Shown: positions 5,796 to 6,725 of the stretch, piece after piece
Layout of the letters: every line of letters starts with the position of its first letter
Position numbering within the stretch: the stretch's first letter is position 1
Assembly: GCA_002395405.1 (NCBI GenBank)
Contig: DGWX01000075.1
Location: 709 to 7,433, forward strand
Origin: Christensenella sp. UBA4247
Lineage (GTDB): Bacteria > Bacillota > Clostridia > Christensenellales > CAG-1252
DNA length: 6,725 bases
Direction: 5' to 3'
Translations under genes and position numbers: made by a program
Notes under the pieces: generated by a model
Told to the model about the DNA's origin: nothing
Databases searched by the model: none
The model's input: the letters and a program-made list of their open reading frames with translations, nothing else

Positions 5796-6551
5796 TCAAA
5801 TGGGTTTTTCGGGACGTAGCGTGATGTTGCTTTTTGCATCAATGTCCGCTTCGTATCCTTCGAAAATGATGTTTTCCGCGTATTTTCTCGCTCGCTCTTC
5901 GAGAATCGGATTGGTTATTGTCCAAGAGAGGATGCGAGGGGCGCGAGCGCGAAGGAAGAAGAATTTTCGATCGTTAAGAGAGGAGACTTCGTAAGAAATA
6001 AATTCCGGTTTAACGAGACCTGCCCAATAGATCCCGGCGGAAGCAACGTTCGATCCCAAGATCCCGAGGGGAACTTGCGGTGCGTTTCTTCGAAACCAAA
6101 GAAGAGCAAGGGGGCTGAAAGATTGGATTACGTAAGGACCGGAGTATTCGGCAAGGTATTCCCACATCTTTTCGCAAACTTTGGTTCTGACGTAGGTTTT
6201 TACTTCGATCAAAAGTCCCGTTCTTCCCGCAACGAAATCGAGAACTTGTTTGAATGTCGGGATCCGTTCGTTTACGAAAGGCAAGGTATAGCGAGAAAGT
6301 TGCTCGTAAGTTAAATCGCGAATTTCGATTCCCTCTGCGAAAATACGGCGCAAGGTGTTGTCGTGAAAAACAACGAGTTCTCCGTCGGCGAGAATATGGA
6401 CGTCTATTTCAATGTTGTAGCCGTGTTGTATCGCGCGCTCGTAAGATAAAAGCGTGTTTTCCATAATGCCGCCACCGTGCAGTCCGCGGTGAGCGATGGG
6501 TTTTTCGAAAAGCCAAGAATGATCGGTTACGGGAATTTTGATTTTGGCCAT
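5796..6551 (-). CDS. Glycerophosphodiester phosphodiesterase (GDPD/UgpQ-like), cytoplasmic
   Basis: GDPD enzymes hydrolyse glycerophosphodiesters such as glycerophosphocholine to glycerol 3-phosphate and an alcohol, in phospholipid or teichoic-acid turnover. The 251-aa length fits the compact single-domain bacterial form. Catalytic and metal-site residues are all visible: AHRG (20-23, catalytic H21 and R22), MENTLLSYERA (30-40, E31 and N32), IEIDV (47-51, E48 and D50), VFHD (61-64, second catalytic His H63), LIEVKT (114-119, E116 and K118) and SWTITN (209-214, in place of the usual WTVN). No signal peptide or membrane helix is present, so it should act in the cytoplasm. The start is supported by GGAGG on the minus strand (complement of 6559-6563), seven bases from the ATG. 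The gene is monocistronic, convergent with the plus-strand operon and divergent from lepA. The exact substrate is not determined. Confidence 0.93.
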   Translation of the reverse strand: MAKIKIPVTDHSWLFEKPIAHRGLHGGGIMENTLLSYERAIQHGYNIEIDVHILADGELVVFHDNTLRRIFAEGIEIRDLTYEQLSRYTLPFVNERIPTFKQVLDFVAGRTGLLIEVKTYVRTKVCEKMWEYLAEYSGPYVIQSFSPLALLWFRRNAPQVPLGILGSNVASAGIYWAGLVKPEFISYEVSSLNDRKFFFLRARAPRILSWTITNPILEERARKYAENIIFEGYEADIDAKSNITLRPEKPI

Positions 6552-6580
6552 AAGCGCGCCTCCTTTTTTCTTGCTTATTT

Positions 6581-6608
6581 ATTATAACATAACTTTTGGA
6601 TCTGTAAA
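6581..6608 (-). promoter_or_regulatory. Promoter of the glycerophosphodiesterase gene (extended -10)
   Basis: Read on the minus strand, TTTACA (complement of 6603-6608) and TATAAT (complement of 6581-6586) are 16 bp apart. TG precedes the -10 by one base, making an extended -10. The predicted start is near 6574, about 23 bases before the gene. Confidence 0.75.
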
Positions 6609-6611
6609 TAC

Positions 6612-6640
6612 TTTACCTAGTGAAAAAAATCGGTTATAAT
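6612..6640 (+). promoter_or_regulatory. Promoter of lepA
   Basis: TTTACC (6612-6617) and TATAAT (6635-6640) are spaced 17 bp apart. Transcription should begin near 6647, leaving a leader of under 30 nt. The -35 lies only three bases from the -35 of the divergent phosphodiesterase promoter. Confidence 0.75.
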
Positions 6641-6674
6641 ATTTTTTACCCGAAAGAACGCGGGCATTATCGCT

Positions 6675-6725
6675 ATGGATAGAGATCATATCAGAAATTT
6701 TTGTATTATTGCCCATATTGATCAC
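6675..6725 (+). CDS. lepA: Elongation factor 4 (LepA), first 17 codons; 3' end outside window
   Basis: The frame reads MDRDHIRNFCIIAHIDH up to the window edge. IRNFxIIAHIDH is the conserved LepA/EF4 N-terminus, leading into the P-loop GHIDHGKST-type motif whose remaining residues fall outside. LepA is a ribosome-associated translational GTPase that assists under stress and in 30S biogenesis. A promoter lies 35-63 bases upstream. No good Shine-Dalgarno sequence precedes the ATG; the nearest purine runs are GAAAGAA (6652-6658) and CGCGGG, the latter pairing with CCCG (6649-6652). Other translational GTPases share IIAHIDHGK-like strings, but the MDRDHIRNF context is specific for LepA. Confidence 0.88.
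   Translation, partial: MDRDHIRNFCIIAHIDH

Overview
The window looks like chromosomal DNA from a low-to-mid-GC Gram-positive bacterium, most likely an uncultured Clostridia-type Bacillota. The support is AAGGAG/GGAGG ribosome binding sites, near-consensus TTGACA/TATAAT promoters, compact intrinsic terminators, and protein families typical of that phylum: a DegV-family protein, a Gx transporter, a NusG-domain-II membrane protein and the long form of MmcQ/YjbR. The genus cannot be fixed from the sequence. No transposase, phage gene, tRNA, rRNA or CRISPR array was seen, and no gene-free stretch exceeds about 200 bases.

Layout. (1) 1-1098 is the C-terminal part of a Cu(I)-type P1B ATPase (CopA) that begins upstream of the window. 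(2) 1125-2164 is a self-contained pilin cassette: an exact-consensus promoter, two tandem paralogous type IV pilin-like genes offset by exactly 480 bp, a 13-bp hairpin between them, and a strong terminator. (3) 2237-5781 is one tightly packed five-gene operon with its own promoter and terminator: DegV-family protein, lipoprotein-type ApbE flavin transferase, NusG-domain-II membrane protein, Gx transporter and MmcQ/YjbR protein. Its junctions are a 1-nt gap, then overlaps of 1, 4 and 11 nt. (4) 5796-6551 on the minus strand is a cytoplasmic-type glycerophosphodiester phosphodiesterase, convergent with the operon and sharing a bidirectional terminator with it. (5) From 6603 a divergent promoter pair drives this gene leftwards and lepA (elongation factor 4) rightwards. 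Only the first 17 codons of lepA lie inside the window.

How the genes may work together. ApbE covalently attaches FMN to extracytoplasmic proteins. NusG-domain-II and Gx proteins are known companions of flavin-based extracytoplasmic electron-transfer loci (the EetA/EetB-like pair of Gram-positive bacteria). The operon core therefore reads as a membrane flavinylation/electron-transfer module, although no FMN-binding substrate protein is present in the window. The DegV-family (fatty-acid-binding) and MmcQ/YjbR proteins at its ends are less usual partners. The pilin pair has no assembly genes beside it, so its secretion and assembly machinery must be encoded elsewhere.
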